A stretch of 64,000 nucleotides of DNA from Luteolibacter sp. Y139 (GTDB taxonomy: Bacteria; Verrucomicrobiota; Verrucomicrobiia; Verrucomicrobiales; Akkermansiaceae), in the NCBI RefSeq assembly GCF_038066715.1, contig NZ_JBBUKT010000004.1:496001-560000 (forward strand), written 5' to 3'. The position numbers and the translations under genes were made by a program. The notes beneath the pieces are model-generated. The model was not told the origin of the DNA and did not search any database. It saw only the letters and a list, made by a program, of their open reading frames with translations. Numbering within the stretch: the first letter of the stretch is position 1; the number at the start of each line of letters is the position of its first letter. This document shows positions 17,577 to 26,996 of this stretch, piece by piece.

Positions 17577-20500
17577 ATGTTGTTTCTCCGCTTCCTGCTG
17601 CTGGCTTGTCTGCTGACCCTCGCGAACGCCGAGGTGGTGCCGGAGGATGAGACGCTGAAGATCTTCGTGCTGACGGGGCAGTCGAATTCGCTGGGGACGC
17701 TTGGGACGACTGACTTGAGCATGCGCTTCGGGGCGGTGGGGACGCATCCGGCGGAGCAGGCGGGTGGCGTGCCTTTCTACTGGGACAATCGTAGTGACGG
17801 CACGGCTGCGGGGGATGCGGCGCTGGGCAAATCGGATGGGTGGACGGTGGTGGGCGCGCAGACGGGCGGGGTGTATGCGGGCAATGACGATCACTGGGGA
17901 CCGGAGGTGGGATTTGCGCGGATGCTGTGGAATGCGGGCTACCGGCACTTTGCGATCGTGAAGGCGGCGCGGGGTGGTGGTGGGAATAGCTTTTGGCAGA
18001 AGAGCGCGGCGGATCATCACATGTATGACCATGTGGTCGCGACGGTGAGTGCGGCGGTGGCGAGTTTGCCGAGCGGGTATCATGCGCACCGGATTGCGGG
18101 GTTGCTGTATGTGCAGGGGGAGAGCAACAGCACGACGGAGGCGAGCGAGGCGGGGACGCGGTTCAGTGAGCTGCTAGTGAATTTGAAGGCGGACTTGGCA
18201 GGGGCGGCGTCGCTGACGGGTGTGTTTGGTGAGATCGGTGGGGCGGGGACGAGCCGTGATACGACGAGGAGCGCGCAGCTGGCGCTGGCGAACAGCCGGG
18301 CGGACATCGGGTATGCGGAATCGACGGGGCTCACGCTGCAGAATCAGGATGGGCAGAGTGTGCACTATGATGCGGAGAGCCAGATTCTGTTAGGTGAGCG
18401 GATGGCGGCGGAGGTGATCGGGATGGATGCCCTGCCGACGAAGCCGCTGCCGGCGTGGGCGAACGTTCATGCGTGGTTTGTGGCGGACAATGGGATGGCT
18501 TTCGACAGTGCGGATGCGGTGAATCGCTGGGCGGACATTCACAATGGCGGTGCGGTGCGGGACCTGACGCGGCGGGTGGCGGGGCAGACATTTCGCCGCG
18601 CGGTGACGGCGGGCAACGGGCAGGCGCGGCAGGTGATGCGCTTCGATGGGACGAATGACCTGTGGGCGAATGCGACGACGGAATTCGGTGCGCTGACCGG
18701 GGCGCGGAGCGTGGCGGCGCTGTGCCGGGTGACGGATGCGGCGGACGGATTTCTCTTCGACGGGACGACGGGCACTGGAAGGACGCGTGCGGAGGTGCGG
18801 TCCGGGCAGTGGCAGGCGGGGGTGACGACTTCCACGGGATCGTGGAATGGAACGGAGACGAACACGACAGCGCGGCAAACGGGGGTGTGGCAGCAGCATG
18901 TGTTCACCTTCATGCCGAACGGGAGCGGCGGGACGACGGTGGGTCACTGGGTCAACGGTGCTCTAACAGCGACGGTGACGGATAGCCAGGTGACGAATCT
19001 GGGCGGGCTGATCCTGGGGGCGAATGGTGGTTCGCCCTTCATGAGATTGAAGGCAGATATTGCGGAGGTGGCGGTGTTTTCGAGTGTGCTGGGCGCGGGC
19101 GAGGTGGCGGAGCTCAAGGCGGACTGGGATGCGCGCTGGGGCACGCTGACGGGGCCGCCGCTTTCGATTTCGGTGAGCCAGACGCCGCGGGAGATTCCGC
19201 GTTTTGGGAGGAACGAGTTGCTGGGGATGGAGATCAACACGCCTGCGGTGACGACGCTGCAAGAGGTGCGAGTGCAGCTGGCGGCGGGGACGCGGGAGAA
19301 GGTGTCATCGGTGGCGATTGTGAATGCGACTACGGGTGTCGTACTTGGGAGCGTGGATGCGCCGGGGAGTGATGCGCTGGTGTTTCCGGTGTCGGCGAGT
19401 TTGGCGGAGGGGAGCCATCGTTTTCAGGTGGCTATCATTCCGCAGCGGTATGTGCCTTTGGGCAGTTCGCTGGATGCCTCGGTGACGAGTGTGACGGTGG
19501 CGGGCCAAGGGAGCACTGTTCCGGTGAATGCGGATCCTGTGGGAGTGGTGACGCTGGGGCTGGTGCCGCAGTTCACGGATGTGGTGAAGAGCGGGGATTT
19601 GGGGATCAACACGTTCCGGATTCCGGGGATCGTGTGTGACGGGCATGGGGTGATGCATGCGGTGTATGATCATCGATATGACAGCTCGGCGGACCTGCCG
19701 GCGAATGTGGATGTGGGCTACAGCCGGAGCACGGATGGGGGCGCGACGTGGACGACCTCGCGGGTGATCATGGACTTCGATGCCGCGGTGTCGGGTTCAT
19801 CGGGGAACGGGGTGGGTGATCCGTGCATCCTTCATGATCCGGTGACGGATACCTTATGGGTGGCGGCGCTGTGGTCCTTCGGGAATCATGCTTACAATGG
19901 CTCGGGTGCGGGGACGCTGCCCACGGAGAGCGGTCAGTATGTGCTGGTGAAGAGCGAAGATGGCGGGGTGACTTGGTCGGCGCCGATCAATGTGACGGCG
20001 GCGGTGAAGGACAATGTGAACTGGCATCTGATCTTCCAAGGGCCGGGACATGGACTGGCGATGCGCGACGGGACGCTGGTGTTTCCCTCGCAGTATCGGG
20101 ATGAGAGCGGGACTGTGAGGGTTTGCTCGGTCTTTAGCTCAGATCATGGGGCGACGTGGGACTTCGGATCGGGAGTGCCGACTTCGTCGCCGCAGACGAA
20201 TGAGAATACGGTGTGCGAGCTGGATGACGGGCAGTTGCTGTTTTCGATGCGGACGCCGAGCGGCTCGAATGGGCAGCGGGCGTGGATTCGCTACACGCCG
20301 GGTGGAGCGGTGCCGATGCGTGATGGGAGCTGGGGTTCGCTCTTCCGCCTGGCGGCGGTGCCGGATCCCGTTTGCCAAGGGAGTGTGATCCAGTGGACGA
20401 GCGTGCATCGCGGGGATCCGCGGGAGCTGGTGTTGTTCGGAAATCCGGCGAGTTCTTCGGCGCGGAGTAACTTCACGCTAAGGGTTTCGCCGGATGGCGG

Positions 20501-21026
20501 GGCTTCGTGGCCGGTGTCGCGGCAGCTTTATGCGGGGGCGGCGGCTTATTCCTCGATCTGCATCTTGCCGGATCATTCGGTGGGGGTTTTGTTTGAGAAG
20601 GATGACTACACGCGGATCACGTTTGCGCGGGTGGAGGCGGAGTGGCTGATGAATCCGGCGGTGGATGGCGATGGGGACGGGATGCCGGATGCGTGGGAGC
20701 TGCTGTATGGCTTGAATGCTTCGGTGAACGATGCAGGGCTGGATTTCGACCGGGATGGGTTTTCTAACAAGGATGAGTATGAGGCGGGGACTGGTCCGGC
20801 GAATGCGGGGTCGGTGCTGGGGGTGACGGGGTTTGAGGCGGGTGGGGAATTGAGGTGGAAGAGTGTGCCGGGGCGGAGCTATGCGGTGGAGAGGAGTGTG
20901 GATCTTTTTTCTTGGGACGTGGTGTCGGGGTTGGGTGAGGTGTTGGCGACGGGTGGGGAGATGGGGGTGGAGTTGCCGAGTGGTGAGGAGGATGCGGAGT
21001 TTTATCGGGTGAGGGTGGTGAGGTGA
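17577..21026 (+). CDS. Bifunctional sialate O-acetylesterase - LamG - sialidase (GH33) fusion
   Basis: A 1149-residue secreted protein. A signal peptide (LFLRFLLLACLLTLANA) precedes an SGNH esterase domain (about 25-285) with GQSNS (Ser36), KAARGGGGNSFW, YVQGESNS and DGQSVHYD. A LamG/concanavalin-like domain follows (about 290-515, FDGTNDLW..., MRLKADIAEVAVFSSVL). A BNR-associated N-terminal module (about 530-665) leads into a GH33 propeller (about 670-1020) with FRIPG (near 680), YDHRYDSSADL, Asp-boxes SRSTDGGATW, SEDGGVTW, SSDHGATW and SPDGGASW, and FSMRTPS. The C-terminus has calcium-binding type 3 repeats (DGDGDGMPDAWE, DFDRDGFSNKDE) and a short beta-domain ending EFYRVRVVR. It would deacetylate and cleave the same sialic acid residue in one molecule. 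Confidence 0.88.
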   Translation: MLFLRFLLLACLLTLANAEVVPEDETLKIFVLTGQSNSLGTLGTTDLSMRFGAVGTHPAEQAGGVPFYWDNRSDGTAAGDAALGKSDGWTVVGAQTGGVYAGNDDHWGPEVGFARMLWNAGYRHFAIVKAARGGGGNSFWQKSAADHHMYDHVVATVSAAVASLPSGYHAHRIAGLLYVQGESNSTTEASEAGTRFSELLVNLKADLAGAASLTGVFGEIGGAGTSRDTTRSAQLALANSRADIGYAESTGLTLQNQDGQSVHYDAESQILLGERMAAEVIGMDALPTKPLPAWANVHAWFVADNGMAFDSADAVNRWADIHNGGAVRDLTRRVAGQTFRRAVTAGNGQARQVMRFDGTNDLWANATTEFGALTGARSVAALCRVTDAADGFLFDGTTGTGRTRAEVRSGQWQAGVTTSTGSWNGTETNTTARQTGVWQQHVFTFMPNGSGGTTVGHWVNGALTATVTDSQVTNLGGLILGANGGSPFMRLKADIAEVAVFSSVLGAGEVAELKADWDARWGTLTGPPLSISVSQTPREIPRFGRNELLGMEINTPAVTTLQEVRVQLAAGTREKVSSVAIVNATTGVVLGSVDAPGSDALVFPVSASLAEGSHRFQVAIIPQRYVPLGSSLDASVTSVTVAGQGSTVPVNADPVGVVTLGLVPQFTDVVKSGDLGINTFRIPGIVCDGHGVMHAVYDHRYDSSADLPANVDVGYSRSTDGGATWTTSRVIMDFDAAVSGSSGNGVGDPCILHDPVTDTLWVAALWSFGNHAYNGSGAGTLPTESGQYVLVKSEDGGVTWSAPINVTAAVKDNVNWHLIFQGPGHGLAMRDGTLVFPSQYRDESGTVRVCSVFSSDHGATWDFGSGVPTSSPQTNENTVCELDDGQLLFSMRTPSGSNGQRAWIRYTPGGAVPMRDGSWGSLFRLAAVPDPVCQGSVIQWTSVHRGDPRELVLFGNPASSSARSNFTLRVSPDGGASWPVSRQLYAGAAAYSSICILPDHSVGVLFEKDDYTRITFARVEAEWLMNPAVDGDGDGMPDAWELLYGLNASVNDAGLDFDRDGFSNKDEYEAGTGPANAGSVLGVTGFEAGGELRWKSVPGRSYAVERSVDLFSWDVVSGLGEVLATGGEMGVELPSGEEDAEFYRVRVVR

Positions 21027-21169
21027 AAGGGGAGCGAACCATCAATCATCAATCCTCCAATCACCAATCGGAGTGCGTGAAGAGGCGTGACTGCTGACGC
21101 CTGACACTGAGTTGACAGGTTCGGCGGAGGGGAATGAGATGCGGAGGTGTCAGGTGCTTCTGCGGGCCA

Positions 21170-21192
21170 GAGGCTCCGCGCTCCCAGTGAGC
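21170..21192. repeat. Palindromic repeat, family 1, partial copy
   Basis: Only the right part (GGCTCCGCGCTCCCAGTGAG) is kept; the left arm of the palindrome is missing. It lies directly before the YdcF gene. Confidence 0.5.
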
Positions 21193-21205
21193 TTCGCGCT
21201 TCGTC

Positions 21206-21862
21206 ATGGTCTTCATCAATCGCATGCATCCTGATCACCTCGCTGCAGCCTTGGTTCTTTGGAACTATCATCGGTTGAATCATGAACTCTTGCCGACTGA
21301 TGGGATTCTAGTTTTTGGGAGCAATGACCTGCGGGTGGCGGAGCATGCGGCGGGGTTGTTTCATCGTGGCCTCGCGCCGTGGATTTTGTTTTCGGGTGCG
21401 CGGGGGCGGATGACTCAGGATTGGAAAGAGACGGAGGCGGAGGCGATGGCTGGTGTGGCGCGGGAGTGTGGGGTGCCGGAGGAGGTGATCCTTGTCGAAA
21501 ACAGGGCGACGAATACGGGGGAGAATATTTGCTTTAGCCGGGAGTTGTTGGAGGCGAGGGGCATCGTGCTGTCCGATGCGATCGTGGTGCAGAAGCCGTA
21601 TATGGAGCGGCGGACGATTGCGGCGCTGGATGTGCAGTGGCCGGGGGTGAGCTTTCGGGCGAGTTCGCCGGGATTGGGTTTTGAGGAGTATTGTGTGGGG
21701 ACGCTTACGACTGAGCTGGTGACTTCGGCGATGGCGGGGGACTTCCAGCGGATCCTGGATTATCCGGCGCTTGGATTTGCCTCGGTTCAGGAAGTGCCGG
21801 AGGAGGTGATGGATGCTTTCCGGGTGTTGGTTGATGCGGGATTCACGGGGCAATTGCGTTGA
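21206..21862 (+). CDS. YdcF/SanA-like DUF218 family protein
   Basis: A 218-residue protein of the DUF218 family: TDGILVFGSNDLRVAEHAAGLF, ILFSGARG, ESRATNT-like (VENRATNTGENICFSRELL) and IVVQKPYMERRT are its conserved blocks. Members related to SanA and ElyC influence envelope integrity, but this branch (YdcF-like, without a membrane anchor) has a Rossmann-like fold and no settled function. The start could be 21206 or 21224 (MHPDHLAA); neither has a clear ribosome binding site. The gene sits between two regulon members but has no operator of its own. Confidence 0.8.
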   Translation: MVFINRMHPDHLAAALVLWNYHRLNHELLPTDGILVFGSNDLRVAEHAAGLFHRGLAPWILFSGARGRMTQDWKETEAEAMAGVARECGVPEEVILVENRATNTGENICFSRELLEARGIVLSDAIVVQKPYMERRTIAALDVQWPGVSFRASSPGLGFEEYCVGTLTTELVTSAMAGDFQRILDYPALGFASVQEVPEEVMDAFRVLVDAGFTGQLR

Positions 21863-21876
21863 GGTGGGCGGGGTGA

Positions 21877-21899
21877 ACTGGTTGGTGATACCGACCACT
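21877..21899. promoter_or_regulatory. Candidate sialic-acid-regulon operator, site D
   Basis: ACTGGTT, nine bases, GACCACTT. It ends 64 bases before the ATG of the PATR surface protein gene. Confidence 0.65.
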
Positions 21900-21963
21900 T
21901 GAGGGGCGTTGTTGTGAGGCTCGTGCGGGATGAGCGTGGCCGCGTCGAACCTAGTAAAGCCCC

Positions 21964-24900
21964 ATGGACAGAACATCGTATGCCCTTCTTTTCGCCGCGG
22001 TCGCCACAGGTGCCAGTCATGGCCAGGACCTTCGCAGTGCCACCACCGATAACCTGAACGTCGCGGGTGCCTGGGTGGATGGCACGCCGGCAGTAGCCGC
22101 GGACACGGCGACGTGGAATGCCGCGAGCACGCTGACCAACACGCTCGGCGCGAACCTGACCTGGGGCGGACTGAATGTCAGCGCGGCCTCCGGTGCGGTG
22201 AGCATCAGCGGCGCGAACACGCTGGCGGCGGGTGCGATGAATCTGGGTGCGAACGGTCTGTCGCTCACCACGAGTGCGGCGAACAACAGCCTGAACTTCA
22301 CGTCACTGACCGGCAGCGGAAACCTGACGATCAACAACGGCACGGCGAACCTGGGGATGACCACGTTCAACACGGCGAACGCGCTCAATTTCACCGGCAC
22401 GCTAACGCTGCGCGGTGGCAATGCGGCGACGACTCCGGCCGCAGTGGGTGGCAGCTTCATGTATCTGGGCCGGGCGGGGATCACGCAGGCTGCGGGGACG
22501 GCCTTCGCGCTCGATACCGGTGCTTCGGCGACCAGTGCAAAAGATGTGATTCTCGACAGCGGCGTGTGGGGCGGGCAGACGATTCATCTCACGTCGCTGA
22601 CCGGCTATGGCTCGCTGCGACGCGACTCGGGTGCGGGTGGATCGGTGCTGGCGACGGTGGAAGTGAATCAGGCGACGGACACGGTCTTCAATGGCATGGT
22701 GCTATCGCACACAGCGGGCAACAACACGGACATCCGGCGGCTTGCCCTGACCAAGAGCGGTGCGGGTTCGCTGACGCTGGCCGGTGTGGTGGGCAAGCAG
22801 ACGGCTTCCGCAGGTGCCAATGCGGCGGACGTTGATCTAACAGTCTCGGGTGGCACGCTGGTATTGGCCGCGGCGAATACACGCACGGGGGCGACGACCA
22901 TCAATACAGGTGCGATCTTGCAAGCCGGCAACGGCGGCGCGACCGGCCTGATCGGCGGCAGCGGCGTGACCAACAATGGCTCGCTTGTTTTCAACTATGG
23001 CAGCGGAGCGGTGATTACGGCGGCGAATGCGATCTCCGGCGGTGGCACGATTTCGAAGAAGGGTGCGGGGACGCTGGTGCTGAGTGGTGCCTCGACGCTG
23101 ACGGGTGCGACGATCGTGGAGGCTGGGACGCTGCGGATCGCCGGTGACCTGGGCACCAGCCCGGTGGTGGTGCAGAGCGGCGCGACGGTGGCGGCAGGTG
23201 TGGTGGCGACACCGGGCACGGGCTATGTGAAGTCGCTGACGCTGGGTGGGGGCTCGACCTCGACCTTCCGGGTGGGTTCGGCTTCCGACCTGATCGTGCT
23301 GAATGATGCTAATGCGCTTACGGTGTCGGGTCCGCATGTGATCACTGCGATTCCGGGATCGGGGCTGAATCCGGGGGACAAGATTCCGATCATCGACTAC
23401 CTGGGCACGTTCACTGGCTTCGCGAATCTTTCTTTGGCACCGGGAACGCGGTTCACGCTGGTGAACAATGTCGCGGATACGAACATCGAGCTACAATACA
23501 CGGGCGGCACGCTGACGTGGAAGGGTGGCAATGGGGTGTGGGACGTGAATGCCACGGCGAATTGGGATCTGGGTGGCAGTGCTTCGACTTTCCTGGCGGG
23601 TGATGCGGTGCTCTTTGACGACACGGCTACGACCGGGGCGGTGACCTTGACCGGCACGCTGAGTCCGAATGGTGTGACGATCGTGAATGACACGAAGGCC
23701 TACACGCTGGGCGGGACGGGTACGCTGGCGGGCAGTGGGACCTTCACAAAGCAGGGTCCGGGCAGTGCGACAGTGACGGCGGCGACGAGCTACACGGGCA
23801 CGACGTATCTGGATGAGGGCATGCTGACCTTCGGCGATGGTGCGACGAGCGGTGAGATCGGCAGCGGGGCGGTGAGTGTCTTCTCGGGTTCGACGCTGCG
23901 GATCAACCGGAGCGATCTGCTGGACTACAAGACGAATGCGCGGCTCCGCACGGTGGGTGGCGATGGTAACATCGTGATCGATGGCGGGGGGACGGTTTTC
24001 AATTACACGGGCAGCGGGACGGGCTTCGCGGAGGGGAATTCGTGGGCGGGCTTTTCCGGAACGCTGACGGTGAAGGGCGGGTCGGAATTCCGGACGATCC
24101 GGAATGGTGCGACGGCGATGGGTACGGGGAGCGTCGTACTTGGCGATGCGACCACGAGCGGGAAGCTGGCGCAGATCGAGGGCAATTGGAGCTTTACCAA
24201 CAACATCACGCTTGCGGGCCCGGATAACCGGATCATCAACCGGTCCATCAGCACGCCGCCGCGGAGCATGAAGCTGCAGGGTGTGATCTCAGGCGGTGGC
24301 GGCCTGACCTTTGAGGATGTAGCGGGGACGATGACGAACAGCCAGACGGGCTTCATCCTCACGGGTGAGAACACGCTCACGGGCACGATCACGATTCCGA
24401 CGGGAGTGCCGGTGCGGGTTGGCGGCGTGCCGGGGAATACGGATGTCAGCCAGGGTGGTGCGGGCGCGGCGGGTACGCTGGGGAATGCGACCGTGGCCAA
24501 TGAGGGCACGCTGACTTTCTCCCGCACCGACGCGCTGGCGGTGGGGAACACGATCAGTGGGGCAGGGCAAGTATTCGTGGGGCTGACGACCGGCACCGCG
24601 GGTGAGGTCGTGACCTACACGGGAACGAAGTCCTATAGCGGTGGTACTACGGTGCGGAGTGGCAAGCTGGTGGTGAACACGGCTTTGCCCGCCTCGCCGG
24701 TGATGGTGGAGGCTGCCGGCACGCTGGGTGGCACGGGCACACTGGGTGCGGCGGCGACGGTGGCGGGGACGATTGCTCCTGGTGCTTCCGTGGGCATGCT
24801 CAGCTCGACGGCGGGGATCTCGCTGGAGAATGGCTCGCACATCGCGTGGGAGATCTCGAACTGGAATGGCGGCGCGGGAAGTGGCTACGACACGATCAAC

Positions 24901-25542
24901 GCGGGCTCGATCACGGTGAATGCGGTGGGGGCTACTCCTGCGGTGGTGGTAATCACGCCCTCGTCGCTGGTGAACTTCACGGAGGAGGCGAAGACCTTCA
25001 CGCTGGCCACGACGACGGGTGGGATCAGCGGGCTGGATGCCGGTGATATCACGGTGGATGCCACGGCTTTCCCGGGCACGGGCACTTGGGCGGTGACGAC
25101 GAGCGGGAATCTACTGCGACTGTCGTACACGCCGGGCGGTGCTGGTGGGTATGGTGCTTGGGAGACGGCGAATGGGATTGCGGGGGCGGGTGCGAATGTT
25201 GATTCGGACAAGGATGGAATTCCGAACGGGATTGAGTTCGTGATCGGTGGTGATCCATCGAACTCGCCTTCCACTGCGCTGCTGCCGACGGTGAGCGCGG
25301 ATGCGACGAAGCTGGTCTTTGTCTTCCGTCGCACGGATGATTCGGCGAGCTACAATCCTTTCGCCGAGTATGGTTCGACTCTCAGTGGTTGGACGACGGC
25401 ACAGGCCGGCGTCAATGGGGTGGTGATCACTGAGGACAACAACTTCTATGGTGCCAATACGGACCGGGTGACGGTGAGCATTCCGCGGTCGCTCGCTGTT
25501 GGTGGGAAACTCTTTGCCCGCTTGCGGATCGAGGTCCCGTGA
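21964..25542 (+). CDS. Large secreted protein with autotransporter-associated beta-strand (PATR) repeats
   Basis: A 1192-residue exported protein. After the signal peptide (ALLFAAVATGASHG) it is nearly all Gly/Thr/Ser/Asn-rich beta-helix with PATR repeats, for example near 259 (LTKSGAGSLTLAG), 362 (ISKKGAGTLVLSGASTLTG), 592 (FTKQGPGSATVTAATSYTG) and 888 (KSYSGGTTVRSGKLVV). There is no outer-membrane autotransporter beta-barrel. The end carries a calcium-binding-like DSDKDGIPNGIEFVIGGDP (near 1080) and a beta-domain ending in LFARLRIEVP, a layout shared with three other proteins here. Operator site D puts it in the sialic acid regulon, so a role in holding or binding sialoglycans at the surface is plausible (inference). 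Confidence 0.85.
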   Translation: MDRTSYALLFAAVATGASHGQDLRSATTDNLNVAGAWVDGTPAVAADTATWNAASTLTNTLGANLTWGGLNVSAASGAVSISGANTLAAGAMNLGANGLSLTTSAANNSLNFTSLTGSGNLTINNGTANLGMTTFNTANALNFTGTLTLRGGNAATTPAAVGGSFMYLGRAGITQAAGTAFALDTGASATSAKDVILDSGVWGGQTIHLTSLTGYGSLRRDSGAGGSVLATVEVNQATDTVFNGMVLSHTAGNNTDIRRLALTKSGAGSLTLAGVVGKQTASAGANAADVDLTVSGGTLVLAAANTRTGATTINTGAILQAGNGGATGLIGGSGVTNNGSLVFNYGSGAVITAANAISGGGTISKKGAGTLVLSGASTLTGATIVEAGTLRIAGDLGTSPVVVQSGATVAAGVVATPGTGYVKSLTLGGGSTSTFRVGSASDLIVLNDANALTVSGPHVITAIPGSGLNPGDKIPIIDYLGTFTGFANLSLAPGTRFTLVNNVADTNIELQYTGGTLTWKGGNGVWDVNATANWDLGGSASTFLAGDAVLFDDTATTGAVTLTGTLSPNGVTIVNDTKAYTLGGTGTLAGSGTFTKQGPGSATVTAATSYTGTTYLDEGMLTFGDGATSGEIGSGAVSVFSGSTLRINRSDLLDYKTNARLRTVGGDGNIVIDGGGTVFNYTGSGTGFAEGNSWAGFSGTLTVKGGSEFRTIRNGATAMGTGSVVLGDATTSGKLAQIEGNWSFTNNITLAGPDNRIINRSISTPPRSMKLQGVISGGGGLTFEDVAGTMTNSQTGFILTGENTLTGTITIPTGVPVRVGGVPGNTDVSQGGAGAAGTLGNATVANEGTLTFSRTDALAVGNTISGAGQVFVGLTTGTAGEVVTYTGTKSYSGGTTVRSGKLVVNTALPASPVMVEAAGTLGGTGTLGAAATVAGTIAPGASVGMLSSTAGISLENGSHIAWEISNWNGGAGSGYDTINAGSITVNAVGATPAVVVITPSSLVNFTEEAKTFTLATTTGGISGLDAGDITVDATAFPGTGTWAVTTSGNLLRLSYTPGGAGGYGAWETANGIAGAGANVDSDKDGIPNGIEFVIGGDPSNSPSTALLPTVSADATKLVFVFRRTDDSASYNPFAEYGSTLSGWTTAQAGVNGVVITEDNNFYGANTDRVTVSIPRSLAVGGKLFARLRIEVP

Positions 25543-25608
25543 GCGGACAAGCGGCAGGCGTGAGGGGTTCGAGGTCTAACAACTCTTTCATCGCAGCCGA
25601 ATCCAAAG

Positions 25609-25640
25609 ACGCGCATCCCGGAGACGGGGTGCGCGTTTTT
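25609..25640 (+). terminator. Intrinsic terminator after the PATR gene
   Basis: A 12-base-pair stem (ACGCGCATCCCG against CGGGGTGCGCGT, one G-U pair) with a GAGA loop, followed directly by TTTT. It lies 67 bases after the stop of the PATR gene. Confidence 0.9.
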
Positions 25641-25715
25641 GCGCATGGAGGTGGCGTTACCGGTCCACGCGGGGTGAGGTGGATTGGTGAATCGGTTGCG
25701 GCTTGGTGGGGTTCC

Positions 25716-25803
25716 GGTGTCGCTACGCGACACCATGGTGGCGGCGTTTGAACCACGGCTGAAGCCCGTGGCTACCGTCCTTGACCGCTACGCGGTCGTA
25801 AAG
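25716..25803. repeat. Cluster of short palindromes downstream of the regulator gene
   Basis: Three inverted repeats in a row: GTGTCGCTACGCGACAC, CCACGGCTGAAGCCCGTGG followed by CTACC, and GACCGCTACGCGGTC. The CTAC next to the stem matches the REP-like repeats elsewhere (GTAG on the other strand). They lie between the PATR gene and the convergent regulator gene. Confidence 0.55.
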
Positions 25804-25809
25804 GAGTGG

Positions 25810-26892
25810 CTATACTTTTCCCACTGAGGCGCCTTTGACTGTCTCCGGGGTAATCCAGGCATTGCCGCCGGGATTGGGGTCGCCGGTGGCGATGCGTTCG
25901 AGGCGGCGGACGACGAGCTTGGCGACGGCTTCGGGATCGATGCGGTAGCCGGTGATTTCCGGGACGAGGTGATCGAGGAAGGGTTCCCAGCCGAGGGAGA
26001 TGAGGCTGAGGTGGCGTGGGACTTGGAGGCCCTGGCTGGCGAGCCAGGTGAGAGCGGTGGCAGCCTGGCGCGGGCGGGTGGCGATGATGGCGGTGGGCGG
26101 GCTCTTGAAATTTAGCGCGCGGGCGAGAACGCGGCCGACGCCGCCGGAAGTGCCGTTTTCGACGAGCGCCGTGGCTTCGAAGCCGGGTTCGCCGAGCTCG
26201 ACGACGCCGCGGACGGCGGCCTCGACGCCCATGAGCGTCTCGGCGGGTGAGAGCACGACGACGCGGCGGTGGCCCATGCGCCACAGTTGGCCCGCGGCAT
26301 GGTGGGCGGTGGCCTGCCAATCGATATCGAGGTGGGGCAACGTGATGCCAGGATGCGGATAGCCGCGGATGAGGACCGGGATGCGGGCCTTCATGAACCA
26401 GCCTTGCACGGCGGCGCTGGAGCGGAGGAGCATCCATGCGGTGCAGGGGTGCTCGCCGATGAAGTCTTCGAGTCGCTTGGCGGGATTCTTCTGCTCATAC
26501 CAAGCGGGTGCGAAGACCTCGAGGGAGGCGCCCTTGCTGGAGAGAGCCTCGCGCACCTGATCGATCTCTAACAGCATGGGCTGTGGGAGTAGCTCAAGAC
26601 GGCGGTGGGCGAGCACGCCGATCTTCAGGGTGAGGTTTTTTTCGCGCACCGCTTCACCGCCGGAATGGATGACGCGGCGGCGGGCACCGGCATCGGCGGG
26701 GGCTAGGACGCCATCGCGCTCAAGCTGCTGGAGGGCGAGGCGGATGGTATCGCGGCCGACTTGGAGGGTTTCGGCGAGGCGGCGTTCACCGGGGAGGAGG
26801 CGGGGCCATTCGCCGGCGGAGATGCGGAGGTGCATGACGCGCACGCATTCGGCGACGAGATTGCCGCGGGATGGCATCGGGGCGCTGGTCAT
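25810..26892 (-). CDS. GntR-type regulator with LacI-like sensor domain, candidate sialic acid regulator
   Basis: A 360-residue repressor-type regulator. A GntR winged helix-turn-helix (about 8-75, LLPGERRLAETLQVGRDTIRLALQQLERDGVL) is joined to a periplasmic-binding-protein-like LacI/GalR effector domain (about 88-350, KIGVLAHRRLELL, VLIRGYPHPGITLPHLDIDW, HRRVVVLSP, LSLISLGWEP). The same arrangement is known in AraR of Bacillus. Its gene stands inside the sialic acid locus, and one of the seven shared inverted repeats lies 41 bases before its own ATG, as expected for autoregulation. The effector is therefore likely sialic acid or a breakdown product, but this is inferred from position. The start at 26892 gives MTSAPMPSRG; ATG 26877 is possible. 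Confidence 0.85.
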   Translation of the reverse strand: MTSAPMPSRGNLVAECVRVMHLRISAGEWPRLLPGERRLAETLQVGRDTIRLALQQLERDGVLAPADAGARRRVIHSGGEAVREKNLTLKIGVLAHRRLELLPQPMLLEIDQVREALSSKGASLEVFAPAWYEQKNPAKRLEDFIGEHPCTAWMLLRSSAAVQGWFMKARIPVLIRGYPHPGITLPHLDIDWQATAHHAAGQLWRMGHRRVVVLSPAETLMGVEAAVRGVVELGEPGFEATALVENGTSGGVGRVLARALNFKSPPTAIIATRPRQAATALTWLASQGLQVPRHLSLISLGWEPFLDHLVPEITGYRIDPEAVAKLVVRRLERIATGDPNPGGNAWITPETVKGASVGKV

Positions 26893-26932
26893 GGGGGGAG
26901 TGTTTCCTGATTGGGGGAGAGGGCAAGTTTGG

Positions 26933-26955
26933 ACTGGTGGGTGGGGGCGACCACT
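26933..26955. promoter_or_regulatory. Candidate sialic-acid-regulon operator, site E (upstream of the regulator)
   Basis: ACTGGTG, nine bases, GACCACTT. It lies 41 bases upstream of the regulator ATG and suggests autoregulation. Confidence 0.6.
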
Positions 26956-26967
26956 TGGCGCGGCTTC

Positions 26968-26995
26968 GGGCGGGATGAATCCCGCGCTCCCAGTT
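26968..26995. repeat. Palindromic repeat, family 1, copy 3
   Basis: GCGGGATGAATCCCGC followed by GCTCCCAGT, directly after the stop codon of the SGNH-hydrolase fusion gene. Confidence 0.8.
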
Positions 26996-26996
26996 T

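Noticed and set aside
22740..24700. Regular repeats in the PATR gene as a CRISPR or tandem DNA repeat
   Set aside because: The repeats are at protein level, variable in DNA sequence and spacing, and belong to beta-helix units.
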